A model generated the notes under the pieces. It was not told the DNA's origin. It did not search any database and saw only the letters and a list, made by a program, of their open reading frames with translations. A program made the position numbers and the translations under genes. Positions 8,531 through 16,911 of a stretch of 64,000 nt of DNA are shown here, in pieces. The stretch is taken from contig JALNVF010000001.1 in NCBI GenBank assembly GCA_023231445.1, forward strand, positions 1 to 64,000, read 5' to 3'. This stretch comes from Treponema sp. Lineage in GTDB: Bacteria > Spirochaetota > Spirochaetia > Treponematales > Treponemataceae. The first letter of the stretch is position 1, and each line of letters opens with the position of its first letter.

Positions 8531-9895
8531 ATGATTGAAGAAATATTCGAAAACACATTCCTGAAGAAGCTTTCTGTTCTTGCAGAAAATAATGATCCTA
8601 TAAATCCTGATTTATATACAAAATATGACGTAAAACGCGGTCTCCGGTATGCAAACGGTACAGGCGTACTGGTCGGGCTTACCCGTATCGGAGATGTTGT
8701 CGGATATGACATTGTCAACGGTGAAAAGGTACCTGTTCCGGGACGTCTGGTGTACCGGGGATATGATGTTTGTGATCTTGTAAACGACGCCGAGAAATCT
8801 AAACAGTTCGGTTTTGAACAGTGTGTGTATCTTCTTTTATTCGGAGAACTGCCCACACAGGATCAGCTTGACGAGTTTTCGCAGTTTCTCGGGTTAAGAC
8901 GGACGCTTCCCCCTAATTTTACGGAAGATATGATTATGAAGGCGCCTTCCAACGACATAATGAATAAAATGGCACGCGGAGTTCTTGCGAGTTATTCCTA
9001 TGATCCTAATCCGGAAGGACGTGAAATCGCTAATATCCTCCGGCAGTGTATTGAATTGATTTCCCGTTTTTCGACACTTGCAGCCTATGCGTATCAGGCA
9101 AAGCTCCGGTATTTTGACGGAAAGAGCATGTATATTCATAATCCTGTACAGACGCTTTCGACTGCGGAGAATTTTCTCCGGCTTATACGTCCGGATACAA
9201 AATATACGCGTCTTGAAGCGGAAATACTTGATCTTTCGCTTATTCTTCATGCAGAACACGGCGGTGGTAACAATTCGAGTTTAACGGTTCACGTCGTTTC
9301 ATCTGCTGATACTGACACCTATTCGGCAATTGCCGCTGCGGTTGGTTCTTTAAAAGGACGCCGCCATGGCGGGGCCAATATCCGGGTTATGGAAATGATG
9401 GATGATGTAAAAGCACACCTGACAGACTGGAGCAGTGAAAAACAGGTACGTGACTATCTTAAAAAAATTGCCGGCAAGCAGGCTTTTGACAACACCGGCC
9501 TTATTTACGGTATGGGACATGCTGTCTATACGGTCAGTGATCCGCGTGAACTGCTGCTGCGTGATAAGGCTGAAAAACTTGCAAAAGAAAAGGGATGTGA
9601 GGAAGAATTTCATCTTTATAATCTTGTTGAAAATATAGCTCCTGATGTTCTTATGGAATTGCACGGCAGCGATAAAAAGATTTGTCCGAACGTCGATTTC
9701 TATTCCGGCTTTGTCTACTCAATGCTTGGTATTCCCCGTGAGCTGTATACGCCGATTTTTGCGATTGCCCGTATTGCAGGGTGGTCTGCCCACCGGATCG
9801 AGGAAATTGTTGCAGGAGGCCGTATTTACCGTCCTGCATACAAGAATGTATCTGAAGAGAGGAAGTATATTCCTATCGAAGAACGTTCTAACTGA
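8531..9895 (+). CDS. gltA: Citrate synthase
   Basis: Condenses acetyl-CoA and oxaloacetate to citrate. The catalytic triad is visible: His243 (HAEHGGG), His330 (GMGHAVY) and Asp389 (PNVDFYSG). I chose the ATG at 8531 (454 residues) because GGGG sits a few bases upstream; an in-frame ATG at 8486 lacks a ribosome binding site. No other citric-acid-cycle gene is in the window, so in a fermentative spirochaete it may serve 2-oxoglutarate and glutamate synthesis (inference). The pseudouridine synthase starts 12 bases after the stop. Confidence 0.95.
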   Translation: MIEEIFENTFLKKLSVLAENNDPINPDLYTKYDVKRGLRYANGTGVLVGLTRIGDVVGYDIVNGEKVPVPGRLVYRGYDVCDLVNDAEKSKQFGFEQCVYLLLFGELPTQDQLDEFSQFLGLRRTLPPNFTEDMIMKAPSNDIMNKMARGVLASYSYDPNPEGREIANILRQCIELISRFSTLAAYAYQAKLRYFDGKSMYIHNPVQTLSTAENFLRLIRPDTKYTRLEAEILDLSLILHAEHGGGNNSSLTVHVVSSADTDTYSAIAAAVGSLKGRRHGGANIRVMEMMDDVKAHLTDWSSEKQVRDYLKKIAGKQAFDNTGLIYGMGHAVYTVSDPRELLLRDKAEKLAKEKGCEEEFHLYNLVENIAPDVLMELHGSDKKICPNVDFYSGFVYSMLGIPRELYTPIFAIARIAGWSAHRIEEIVAGGRIYRPAYKNVSEERKYIPIEERSN

Positions 9896-9907
9896 CGGGG
9901 TAGTTCA

Positions 9908-10669
9908 GTGAGTAAAGAACGATTAGATAAGATACTTTCGCACGCGGGTTTTGGTTCAAGACAGGATGTAAAGTCGCTTATGCATTCCGGAGCTGTTACG
10001 ATAAACGGAACTGTTGTCACCGATCCTGCTTCAAAAGCTGATTCTTTAAATGATGCGATTACTGTTGATGGAAACGAACTTGCACTGCGGAAATTTGTGT
10101 ATATTATGATGAATAAGCCGCAGAATTATGTGAGTGCCAGCAAGGACGGCCTGCACAGCACCGTGTTTGATCTTTTAGATGATTCCTGCCATACACCGTA
10201 TCTTGAAGAACATCTGCATATTATCGGGCGTCTCGATATTGATACGGAAGGTCTGCTGCTTTTTACGACAGATGGTGAACTGACTCATATGATTACATCA
10301 CCGAAAACTCATCGCAGCAAAACATACCTTGTACGGCTCCGCGATGCGGTGGGTACGGTGCTTCAGACTGAATATACAGACCGCTGCCGTGCCGGTATAC
10401 ATATTCCTCCTGAGGGAAATGAGGCGGAAGCTGACTGTAAACCTGCGGAACTAGTCTGGCATACTGGTGGTAAGTCAGGTTCTGCCGAGTGTGAACTTAC
10501 TATTTATGAAGGAAAATATCACGAAGTAAAGCGTATATTTGCTGTTCTCGGAAACGAAGTCGTTTTTCTTAAGAGGCTTTCAATAGGTACGCTTGCCCTT
10601 GACCCTTTACTTGCCGCCGGGGAATACCGTGAACTTACTGATGAAGAAATCTGCAGATTGAAACAGTAG
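9908..10669 (+). CDS. RsuA/RluB-family rRNA pseudouridine synthase
   Basis: Isomerises a uridine in ribosomal RNA. An S4 RNA-binding domain occupies residues 1-60 (RLDKILSHAGFGSRQDV), followed by the RsuA-type catalytic domain. The catalytic Asp lies in GRLDIDTEGLLLFTTDGEL and the downstream family motifs are KTYLV and YHEVKRIFAVLG. Length 253 matches RsuA/RluB/RluE/RluF members; the exact rRNA site cannot be assigned from sequence alone. The start codon is GTG, preceded by GGGG. It is probably co-transcribed with gltA. Confidence 0.9.
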   Translation: MSKERLDKILSHAGFGSRQDVKSLMHSGAVTINGTVVTDPASKADSLNDAITVDGNELALRKFVYIMMNKPQNYVSASKDGLHSTVFDLLDDSCHTPYLEEHLHIIGRLDIDTEGLLLFTTDGELTHMITSPKTHRSKTYLVRLRDAVGTVLQTEYTDRCRAGIHIPPEGNEAEADCKPAELVWHTGGKSGSAECELTIYEGKYHEVKRIFAVLGNEVVFLKRLSIGTLALDPLLAAGEYRELTDEEICRLKQ

Positions 10670-10729
10670 CAAAATTGTTTTTCATGGTGTAGAATAAAAA
10701 AATCTTTCAAACAGTAAGGATGGAATTCC

Positions 10730-12415
10730 ATGTTATCTGATATTGAAATTGCACAGCATAATACGATGGTACCGATTACCGACGTAGCAGCGGAAATCGG
10801 TATAACGGAAGAAGAACTTGATCTGTACGGCAGATATAAAGCCAAAATCACAATGGAAGAACTCCGCAGGCTTCAGTCGAAGGCATCGGAACCCGCTGCC
10901 CGCGGTCGTCTTGTTCTTGTAACAGCCATTACACCCACGCCGGCAGGAGAAGGAAAGTCGACGGTCTCAATAGGACTGGGAGACGGACTGCGTAAAATCG
11001 GGAAAAAATCAGTTATAGCGCTCAGAGAGCCTTCTCTGGGACCTTGTTTTGGGGTAAAAGGTGGTGCCTGCGGCGGAGGCTATGCGCAGATTGTTCCGAT
11101 GGAAGACATAAATCTGCATTTTACCGGCGATATTCACGCTATCTCAATTGCCAACAATCTTATTGCAGCTCTTATTGACAACCATATTCAGCAGGGGAAC
11201 GAACTTAACATAGATCCTCGTACGATTACATGGAAACGGTGTGTCGATCTTAACGATCGCTCGCTGCGCAATATAGTAGTGGGGCTCGGAGGAAAGAGCA
11301 ACGGAGTACCACGGGAAGACCATTTCTGTATTTCTGTTGCGAGCGAAATCATGGCAATCGTATGTCTGTCCCGTACAATAGGAGAACTCAAAGACCGGCT
11401 CTCTAATATTATTATCGCGCAGAATTACAGTAAGCTGCCGGTCAAATTCGGAGATCTTAAGTGTACGGGAGCTGTTGCAGCACTGCTCAAAGATGCTGTT
11501 CGTCCGAATCTTGTCCAGACACTGGAAAAGACGCCTGCATTCGTTCACGGCGGACCGTTTGCGAACATTGCACATGGATGCAACAGTATCAATGCAACGC
11601 TGTGTGCTCTTGCAACAGGTGATTACGTTGTAACAGAAGCGGGATTTGCCGCCGATCTCGGAGCAGAAAAGTTTATGGACATCAAGTGTCGTATGTTCGG
11701 AATTGCTCCTTCTGCGGTCGTTATTGTTGCAACGATACGCGCGCTCAAGATGCACGGAGGGGTAGCCAGATCCGATCTTGCCAAACCTGACGTAAAAGCA
11801 CTGGAAGCAGGTTTCGCCAATCTTGCAACTCATATTGAGAATATCAGGAAATTCGGTGTTCCTGCAATTGTTGCTGTTAATAAATTTTCTACGGACACTC
11901 CTGAAGAGATAAAGCTTCTTGAAAAACTTTGTTCGGACTTTCATACCCGGGTGGTTCTCTGCGAAGGCTGGGAAAAAGGCGGTGAAGGTGCAAAGGCTCT
12001 TGCTGAAGCTGTCGATGCGCTTTGCAGTGAGAATAAAGCTGACTTTCACGAGTTGTATGACAGTGACATGCCGCTGGACAGAAAAATAGAGAAAATTGCA
12101 AAAGAGATTTACCGCGCCGGTGAAGTGGAATTCGACAGCGCTGCACTAAAAAAACTTAAATCGTATGAAGAACAGGGATACGGTAAACTGCCTGTTTGTA
12201 TTGCAAAGACACAGAATTCGATCAGTCATGATCCGAAACTTATCGGAGCGCCGAAAGGATACGTGTTTCCTGTGAGGGACGTACAGTTGTATGCAGGAGC
12301 CGGATTTGTCGTTGCATTTGCCGGTGATATTATGGTTATGCCGGGACTGCCGAAACTGCCTGCTGCGCTCAATATAGATGTAGATGACGACGGAAAGATT
12401 TCGGGTCTTTTTTAA
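10730..12415 (+). CDS. fhs: Formate-tetrahydrofolate ligase
   Basis: Makes 10-formyl-tetrahydrofolate from formate, THF and ATP, feeding purine synthesis, initiator-tRNA formylation and one-carbon metabolism. Full length (561 residues against about 556 for the family), with the P-loop TPAGEGKSTVSIGLGDGL near residue 65 and conserved LREPSLGPCFGVKGGA and DLNDRSLRNIVVGLGG blocks. The ribosome binding site is AAGGATGG. A complex hairpin region and tRNA-Arg follow. A long frame on the opposite strand (11144-12049) is a shadow. Confidence 0.97.
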   Translation: MLSDIEIAQHNTMVPITDVAAEIGITEEELDLYGRYKAKITMEELRRLQSKASEPAARGRLVLVTAITPTPAGEGKSTVSIGLGDGLRKIGKKSVIALREPSLGPCFGVKGGACGGGYAQIVPMEDINLHFTGDIHAISIANNLIAALIDNHIQQGNELNIDPRTITWKRCVDLNDRSLRNIVVGLGGKSNGVPREDHFCISVASEIMAIVCLSRTIGELKDRLSNIIIAQNYSKLPVKFGDLKCTGAVAALLKDAVRPNLVQTLEKTPAFVHGGPFANIAHGCNSINATLCALATGDYVVTEAGFAADLGAEKFMDIKCRMFGIAPSAVVIVATIRALKMHGGVARSDLAKPDVKALEAGFANLATHIENIRKFGVPAIVAVNKFSTDTPEEIKLLEKLCSDFHTRVVLCEGWEKGGEGAKALAEAVDALCSENKADFHELYDSDMPLDRKIEKIAKEIYRAGEVEFDSAALKKLKSYEEQGYGKLPVCIAKTQNSISHDPKLIGAPKGYVFPVRDVQLYAGAGFVVAFAGDIMVMPGLPKLPAALNIDVDDDGKISGLF

Positions 12416-12423
12416 TATAGGGA

Positions 12424-12549
12424 ACCTCTAAAAACTTCAGTTTTTAGAGGTGACTCTGAAAGAGCGATGTTTTAAGTCGTGATATTACAACGACTTAAAA
12501 CTCGACGGCACCTCTAAAAGGTCACTGAAAGTGAGTTTTTAGAGGTGCC
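12424..12549. repeat. Three-hairpin element with four copies of the CCTCTAAAA arm
   Basis: Hairpin 1: ACCTCTAAAAACT (12424-12436) pairs perfectly with 12439-12451. Hairpin 2: GTTTTAAGTCGT (12469-12480) pairs with 12490-12501 around a 9-base loop. Hairpin 3: GGCACCTCTAAAA (12507-12519) pairs with 12537-12549 and encloses a small CACT/AGTG stem. Arms of hairpins 1 and 3 share CCTCTAAAA, so the first arm could instead pair with the last and enclose the whole element. It starts eight bases after fhs and may end that message, but no T-run follows. Confidence 0.75.
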
Positions 12550-12573
12550 CTATACTTTTTTCTGAAACCGGAA

Positions 12574-12600
12574 GCGCAATGCAGAAAAACTGCATTGCGC
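12574..12600. repeat. 11-base stem hairpin overlapping the tRNA promoter
   Basis: GCGCAATGCAG (12574-12584) pairs perfectly with CTGCATTGCGC (12590-12600) around AAAAA. The right arm contains the likely -35 of the tRNA promoter. AAAAGCC then seven Ts follow, so it could also be a weak terminator for transcripts from fhs. Confidence 0.6.
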
Positions 12601-12623
12601 AAAAGCCTTTTTTTGTGTACTAT
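12595..12623 (+). promoter_or_regulatory. Promoter of tRNA-Arg
   Basis: TTGCGC (12595-12600), a 17-base spacer, then TACTAT (12618-12623). The expected start is just upstream of the mature tRNA 5' end at 12633. The same TACTAT form of -10 is seen in the prs promoter. Confidence 0.55.
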
Positions 12624-12632
12624 CAAACATAT

Positions 12633-12706
12633 GGTCCATTAGCTCACCTGGATAGAGCGGCCGCCTCCTAAGCGGCAGGTAGTGCGTTCGAATCGCATAT
12701 GGGCCG
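12633..12706 (+). tRNA. tRNA-Arg, anticodon CCU
   Basis: A 74-base cloverleaf. Acceptor GGTCCAT pairs with ATGGGCC (one G-T pair), D-arm GCTC/GAGC, anticodon stem GCCGC/GCGGC around CTCCTAA giving CCU (reads AGG), T-arm GTGCG/CGCAT around TTCGAAT, discriminator G. CCA is not encoded. It lies three bases from the stop of a convergent minus-strand gene. Confidence 0.95.
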
Positions 12707-12709
12707 TAT

Positions 12710-13576
12710 TTATTGGAGAACGTCCTTCCCGAAGTCGTAATATACTCCTCTCCGTGTAAATCCTGCAAAGCCGTCTTTTACTGAATCAAATTTTTCGTAA
12801 TTATCACCGTAATGGCAAAGATACATACGTTTTTTCATGTCAGCCGGTAGTGTTTTAAGTTCGTCATACGATGCATGTACACCGCCTGTGTAGAACTGAC
12901 AGTCATGAAAGATGTATTCGATGTTGTATGTACTGCACATCCAGTCAAGCAGTTCTCTGTCGAACCGCGTATCACTCGGAAAAAGAATTCTGTTGTCGAC
13001 GAGAATGCCCTCTGAATAAAATGATTTCCGCCACGAACATGCATTGTCAGGAATGTGCTTTGTCCGGAAAATTTTAATATTCATCGAACCAATGTTTACT
13101 TCATACAACGGACGCGGAGTATTGCTTATAAGCTTTGGTTTTATCTGTTCGAAATAGTCCTCAAACTGCATATAACCGCCGTCTGAATATTCTCCGTATG
13201 AACAGCCTCCCTGAAGCGACTGATTCCACAATATTTTTTTATAATAATCGGTTATGACCATTTTCGGACGGATTTTTGATGTATACCTGCCCATGAGGGC
13301 TATTTCTTCAAGTCCTCCGATATGATCCGCATGAGAATGGGTAATAAGTACATTTTTTACCGACGTTACGGAAGAATTGTACGTGAAAAATGCATAAGGA
13401 CAGAGCGTTCCGCAGTCTATAAGAATATGTTCGCTGCCTTTGACAATAAGTACGTTTGTCTGAAAATTCTTTTTTGAAAATGCACTTCCTGTCCCTACAA
13501 AAAAGAACGAAAGTTCTCCATTATTTGTAAATTCAATAGTATTTTTTAATTCCCTGATTTTTACGCATGTTTCCAT
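12710..13576 (-). CDS. MBL-fold metal-dependent hydrolase
   Basis: 288 residues of metallo-beta-lactamase fold. The metal motif HSHADHIGG is near residue 100, with further likely ligands in KHIP, PSDTRFD and LCHYGD. An N-terminal strand pair with FFVGTGSAF and ILIDCG precedes the motif, as in RNase Z-like and phosphodiesterase-like members. There is no signal peptide. It lacks the RNase Z exosite features I would look for, so the substrate is unknown. Its 3' end is only three bases from the tRNA-Arg gene on the other strand. Confidence 0.8.
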   Translation of the reverse strand: METCVKIRELKNTIEFTNNGELSFFFVGTGSAFSKKNFQTNVLIVKGSEHILIDCGTLCPYAFFTYNSSVTSVKNVLITHSHADHIGGLEEIALMGRYTSKIRPKMVITDYYKKILWNQSLQGGCSYGEYSDGGYMQFEDYFEQIKPKLISNTPRPLYEVNIGSMNIKIFRTKHIPDNACSWRKSFYSEGILVDNRILFPSDTRFDRELLDWMCSTYNIEYIFHDCQFYTGGVHASYDELKTLPADMKKRMYLCHYGDNYEKFDSVKDGFAGFTRRGVYYDFGKDVLQ

Positions 13577-13629
13577 GATTCAGATTATAACACGCAGAAA
13601 AATAAAAACAACTTTGTAACGGAATTATT

Positions 13630-14286
13630 TTAGAAAGTACCGGTTGATAAGAAAGATGGGAGTGTGTATATGTCGGTTACGCCTGTTACAAGAATACCTC
13701 CCATACCAAGTTCCAGTGGAAGAGAAATATCCATGTCGTACCGGTCCCCGATGCTCAGGCAGTTTTCGTTTGCAGTGTCTGTCTTTTTAGCAGCGAGCAG
13801 AAATGGTTCCTTTGCAGGTTTTGATTTGTGACATGTGTCGAGTCCGATAATATCAGGAATGATATCTGCAATTCCTATTGCTTCAAGGGTTTTCCTGGCG
13901 GGAAGAACCGGATTGTTCGTGACGCAGATAAGACGGTATTTTTCTTTGAGCGCTTTCAGTACCGGAATAAGCTGTTCGTCATATTTTAAAAACAGTGCAG
14001 GATCAAGCAATTTTTTCCGCCATTCAATACTGTCTTCAATTGTCACGCCGAATGCAGTCAGGGTGTTTCCAAGACTGATTTTCTGCCCGCCGTGTTTTAA
14101 TGCCCATTCTTTACGGTAACTGGTAACCATAGCCCGTGCTTTATCTGCGGTTATGCCGCGTAGTTCTGCAAAATGCCGGACCTGAACATCTACCTGTTCA
14201 AAGGCATATGCGGTGTTTGTGTACAGTGTCGAATCTATATCAAAAATGATTGTCTGCAGATTTTCCGGTATCCGGTAGATTTTCAT
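13630..14286 (-). CDS. HAD-superfamily phosphatase (pyrimidine 5'-nucleotidase-like)
   Basis: 218 residues. HAD motif I is FDIDSTLY (nucleophile and acid Asp at about 16 and 18), with VTNN as motif II, a Lys in CHKSKPAKEP (motif III) and GDRYDMDI (motif IV). The cap is helical, inserted after motif I. The overall pattern resembles SDT1/YjjG-type nucleotidases, but the substrate is not determinable. The start ATG overlaps the stop of the FGGY kinase by four bases, making it the third gene of the prs operon, which suggests a sugar-phosphate or nucleotide substrate (inference). Confidence 0.85.
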   Translation of the reverse strand: MKIYRIPENLQTIIFDIDSTLYTNTAYAFEQVDVQVRHFAELRGITADKARAMVTSYRKEWALKHGGQKISLGNTLTAFGVTIEDSIEWRKKLLDPALFLKYDEQLIPVLKALKEKYRLICVTNNPVLPARKTLEAIGIADIIPDIIGLDTCHKSKPAKEPFLLAAKKTDTANENCLSIGDRYDMDISLPLELGMGGILVTGVTDIYTLPSFLSTGTF

Positions 14287-15500
14287 TCAGCATGCTCCGG
14301 TGTATATATTTTTGTGATTTTTACGATTGCATCGGCTGCTTTTCGTATCGAACTGTATGTGCCAAGTCCTGTTTGTGCCGAAACAGCGTCTCCTATAAGC
14401 TCAGCATCGGGACAGTTGCATACAGCCAGCGGAACACCGGTATAGTTGCATTTCATCTGCATCCACTGTTCGTTTTTTGCCTGCCCTCCGGTCACAATAA
14501 CAGGGAAGGTGACGCTTATGTTATTTTTTTTGGCGGCATCAAGAAGTGTCTTAACTGATCTTTTCATATTATTTGCAACTAGTTCAAGTATTTCAAATCC
14601 GTCGCTGTCGGGATTTGAAATACTCATTGATATAAGTTCCCCATACGACACGCTGCATTCTTCTATTGCTTCAACTATTTTTTTAAAATTGACAAACAAC
14701 CGGCCGCTTTCTGTCTGGAGCACAGCTGCATTCCAGAGTTCAGGAATAACAGAAGGAAGCGGTCGTATCCCCTGCTGTATGACAGGGGCTGCTGTACAGA
14801 GATTTACACCTTCGCTTGATCCTGCACAGTCATACATTTTGCCGGGTGTAAGTGAATTGGTTCCGATCATTGCAGCAACGAAATCCGGTCCGCCGCAGAA
14901 TATTGGAACATCATGCGGCAGATCAAGCTGTCCGGTGATTTCCGGAGTGGTATTACCTGCATTATATGCGATCGGTACGAACGGAGGAAGTTTTCCGGAA
15001 GGAATGGAAACAGAAAGAAGCTGTGTTTCTGACCAGTATGATTCTGTGTATCTGGCTTCGGGCAGGATAGTCAGACTGCTGCCGCAAAGCTGGTGTATAA
15101 GAAATTCCGGCCCGGAATATATGTATCCGGAAGAATTCCACTGGGACGGAAACATTTTACGGAAAGCTGCAAGGCGCGGGATAAAAAGTGATTTTTCTGC
15201 AGGGGTACCGTAAATGTCTACTGACGGGATATCCGCATTCCAGAGCAGCGTTGTTCCGTCTTCTGAAACAATCGTCGGTCCGTTTCCGGAGATACAGATT
15301 GCGCTGATGTCTTTTTTTTCTGCGGAAGTCATTTCCTGTACGGCAGTGCAGAGTGCCGGAAGCCATGCTAATGCCGCATGTGCGTCATCCGGTTTGTGAA
15401 AATTCTGCTGGGAAACAGCAGCAACTTCACCCTTAGCGTCTATCAGACCGGCTTTGAGTGAAGTTGTCCCAATATCAGCGCAGAGTACTGTGCTTTCCAT
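14283..15500 (-). CDS. FGGY-family carbohydrate kinase, short
   Basis: 405 residues of sugar-kinase fold. The N-terminal phosphate loop is LCADIGTTSLKAG, an AICISGNGPT strand follows, and the second actin-like domain has FCGGPDFVAAMIG, YDCAGSSEGV and the adenosine motif VIVTGGQAKNEQW. It is about 90 residues shorter than typical FGGY kinases (about 500), mainly between the domains, so the substrate class cannot be inferred. It is coupled at both ends: its ATG overlaps the prs stop by one base and its stop overlaps the HAD start. Confidence 0.85.
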   Translation of the reverse strand: MESTVLCADIGTTSLKAGLIDAKGEVAAVSQQNFHKPDDAHAALAWLPALCTAVQEMTSAEKKDISAICISGNGPTIVSEDGTTLLWNADIPSVDIYGTPAEKSLFIPRLAAFRKMFPSQWNSSGYIYSGPEFLIHQLCGSSLTILPEARYTESYWSETQLLSVSIPSGKLPPFVPIAYNAGNTTPEITGQLDLPHDVPIFCGGPDFVAAMIGTNSLTPGKMYDCAGSSEGVNLCTAAPVIQQGIRPLPSVIPELWNAAVLQTESGRLFVNFKKIVEAIEECSVSYGELISMSISNPDSDGFEILELVANNMKRSVKTLLDAAKKNNISVTFPVIVTGGQAKNEQWMQMKCNYTGVPLAVCNCPDAELIGDAVSAQTGLGTYSSIRKAADAIVKITKIYTPEHAE

Positions 15501-16783
15501 TATGCGTTTTTGTTTTCGTCCTGAACGGAATTTGGCGCAGGCTGCTGTGCCTGTTTTTCAAGTTTTTCTATAAGTGTCCGGTTTTCAAGCAGGTCACTGA
15601 GAGACTGATTGTGATGAATGCGTGTAATAACGTTCGCAAACAGTCCGCTGACGTTAGTGCTGATGTACCATTCGCGCTTTAAAAGTTCTTCATGGTAGAC
15701 GGCATTCGTACCGATTATACGGAAGAATAACCCCTGTTTATATGCTTCATCAAACTGCTGGATTGCGTTGCCGGTAAAGAACGGAAGACTTACCGCTGCA
15801 ATAACTTTTGTTGCTCCCTGTTCTTTCAGAAAGCCCATGGCTTTCAGCAGTGTGCCTCCTGTTCCCAGCATGTCGTCGGCAAGAAATGCAGCCTTACCAC
15901 GTACATCTCCAAGCAGTTTTATTGACTTGATATTGGTATCTTTTGCATTTTGTGTGACTATCGAATAGTCACGTTCTTTATAAATCATTGCAAGCGGCAG
16001 TTTGAGACCGACTGCATAGAATTTATTCCGGTCGATAGCACCTGTATCGGGTGAGACAACAACAAGTTTTTCTGTCTGGCCCGTCAGGTCGACTATTTTG
16101 CTTAATTCACGGATAATCTGATAGCTGGCATGCAGATTTTCAAGATTGATTTTACTGAATGCGTTGACTATCTCGCGTGAGTGGATGTCGAGCGTAATGA
16201 TTCTTGATACGCCGAGTCCCTCATAAATATGACCAAGCATACTTGCGGTAAGTCCTTCCCTTCCCTTTTTTTTGTGCTGGCGGCTGTACGGATATACGGG
16301 AACGACAAGTGTAATTGCGGCGGCTCCTGCCTGCCTGACGGCGTCTATCGTAACGAGCATAGACATAACATGATCGTTTACGGACAGTGACTGTTTATTT
16401 GCTCCGTTGTTGAGAGAAAGCACTTCATGATTTTCTACATCCTGAAAAATGTAGACATCTTTTCCCCTGATAGTATCAAGCAGTTCAGTTTTAAATTCTC
16501 CATTTGCAAAATAAGTAAATCGTGTGTTGATTTTAAAAACAGGAGGACGATATTTTGCTGTGTCGCCTTTAATACAAAGGTCAGAAGTATCAATATCGTT
16601 TTCAAGATTGATCTTTTTTACGAGCTCTTCCTTTTCGAGCGCGTATCTTTTTGAAATGACGTCGTTTTTAAGGGTAAAACGGTGTTTGTACATGTGCCTC
16701 AGATGTGTAATAACTTCATCGGCAAACGATTCTCCGCCCGGACATGCAACAATGGCCAGGTTGGTAGGTTCAGAATACGGCAT
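15500..16783 (-). CDS. prs: Ribose-phosphate pyrophosphokinase (PRPP synthetase), long form
   Basis: Makes PRPP for nucleotide, NAD, His and Trp synthesis. Conserved blocks: FANGEFKTEL and KDVYIFQD (N-terminal half), VPVYPYSRQHKK (ATP flexible loop), ITLDIHS (the conserved His), VVSPDTGAIDR, and the PRPP loop AFLADDMLGTGGTLL, which is usually VDDMIDTGGT. At 427 residues it is over 100 longer than the usual 310-320. About 50-60 extra residues sit between CPGGESF and FANGEF, and there is a Gln/Pro-rich tail. It is the first gene of an operon with the FGGY kinase (TAATG overlap) and HAD phosphatase. Confidence 0.93.
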   Translation of the reverse strand: MPYSEPTNLAIVACPGGESFADEVITHLRHMYKHRFTLKNDVISKRYALEKEELVKKINLENDIDTSDLCIKGDTAKYRPPVFKINTRFTYFANGEFKTELLDTIRGKDVYIFQDVENHEVLSLNNGANKQSLSVNDHVMSMLVTIDAVRQAGAAAITLVVPVYPYSRQHKKKGREGLTASMLGHIYEGLGVSRIITLDIHSREIVNAFSKINLENLHASYQIIRELSKIVDLTGQTEKLVVVSPDTGAIDRNKFYAVGLKLPLAMIYKERDYSIVTQNAKDTNIKSIKLLGDVRGKAAFLADDMLGTGGTLLKAMGFLKEQGATKVIAAVSLPFFTGNAIQQFDEAYKQGLFFRIIGTNAVYHEELLKREWYISTNVSGLFANVITRIHHNQSLSDLLENRTLIEKLEKQAQQPAPNSVQDENKNA

Positions 16784-16823
16784 TATTCAAGACCTCTTTT
16801 GTGTTTTTTTTAGAACGTGGCAT

Positions 16824-16852
16824 ATAGTAGCATTTTTTCTTTCTTGTGGCAA
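16824..16852 (-). promoter_or_regulatory. Promoter of the prs operon
   Basis: On the minus strand TTGCCA (16847-16852), a 17-base spacer and TACTAT (16824-16829). The expected start is about 30 bases upstream of the prs ATG. Confidence 0.6.
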
Positions 16853-16876
16853 CATTTACACTACATATAGTGTTCA

Positions 16877-16905
16877 TTGCAAACAGTTCCTTGCTCTGGT
16901 ATACT
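16877..16905 (+). promoter_or_regulatory. Promoter of the PhnP-like gene, predicting a leaderless message
   Basis: TTGCAA (16877-16882), a 17-base spacer and TATACT (16900-16905). A start six to seven bases downstream falls on the ATG at 16912, and no ribosome binding site precedes that ATG. Confidence 0.55.
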
Positions 16906-16911
16906 TAACAC

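Noticed and set aside
11144..12049. Open frame of about 300 codons on the minus strand
   Set aside because: It lies wholly inside fhs, which is full length and strongly conserved. The frame's translation is low-complexity and basic, as expected for an antisense shadow.
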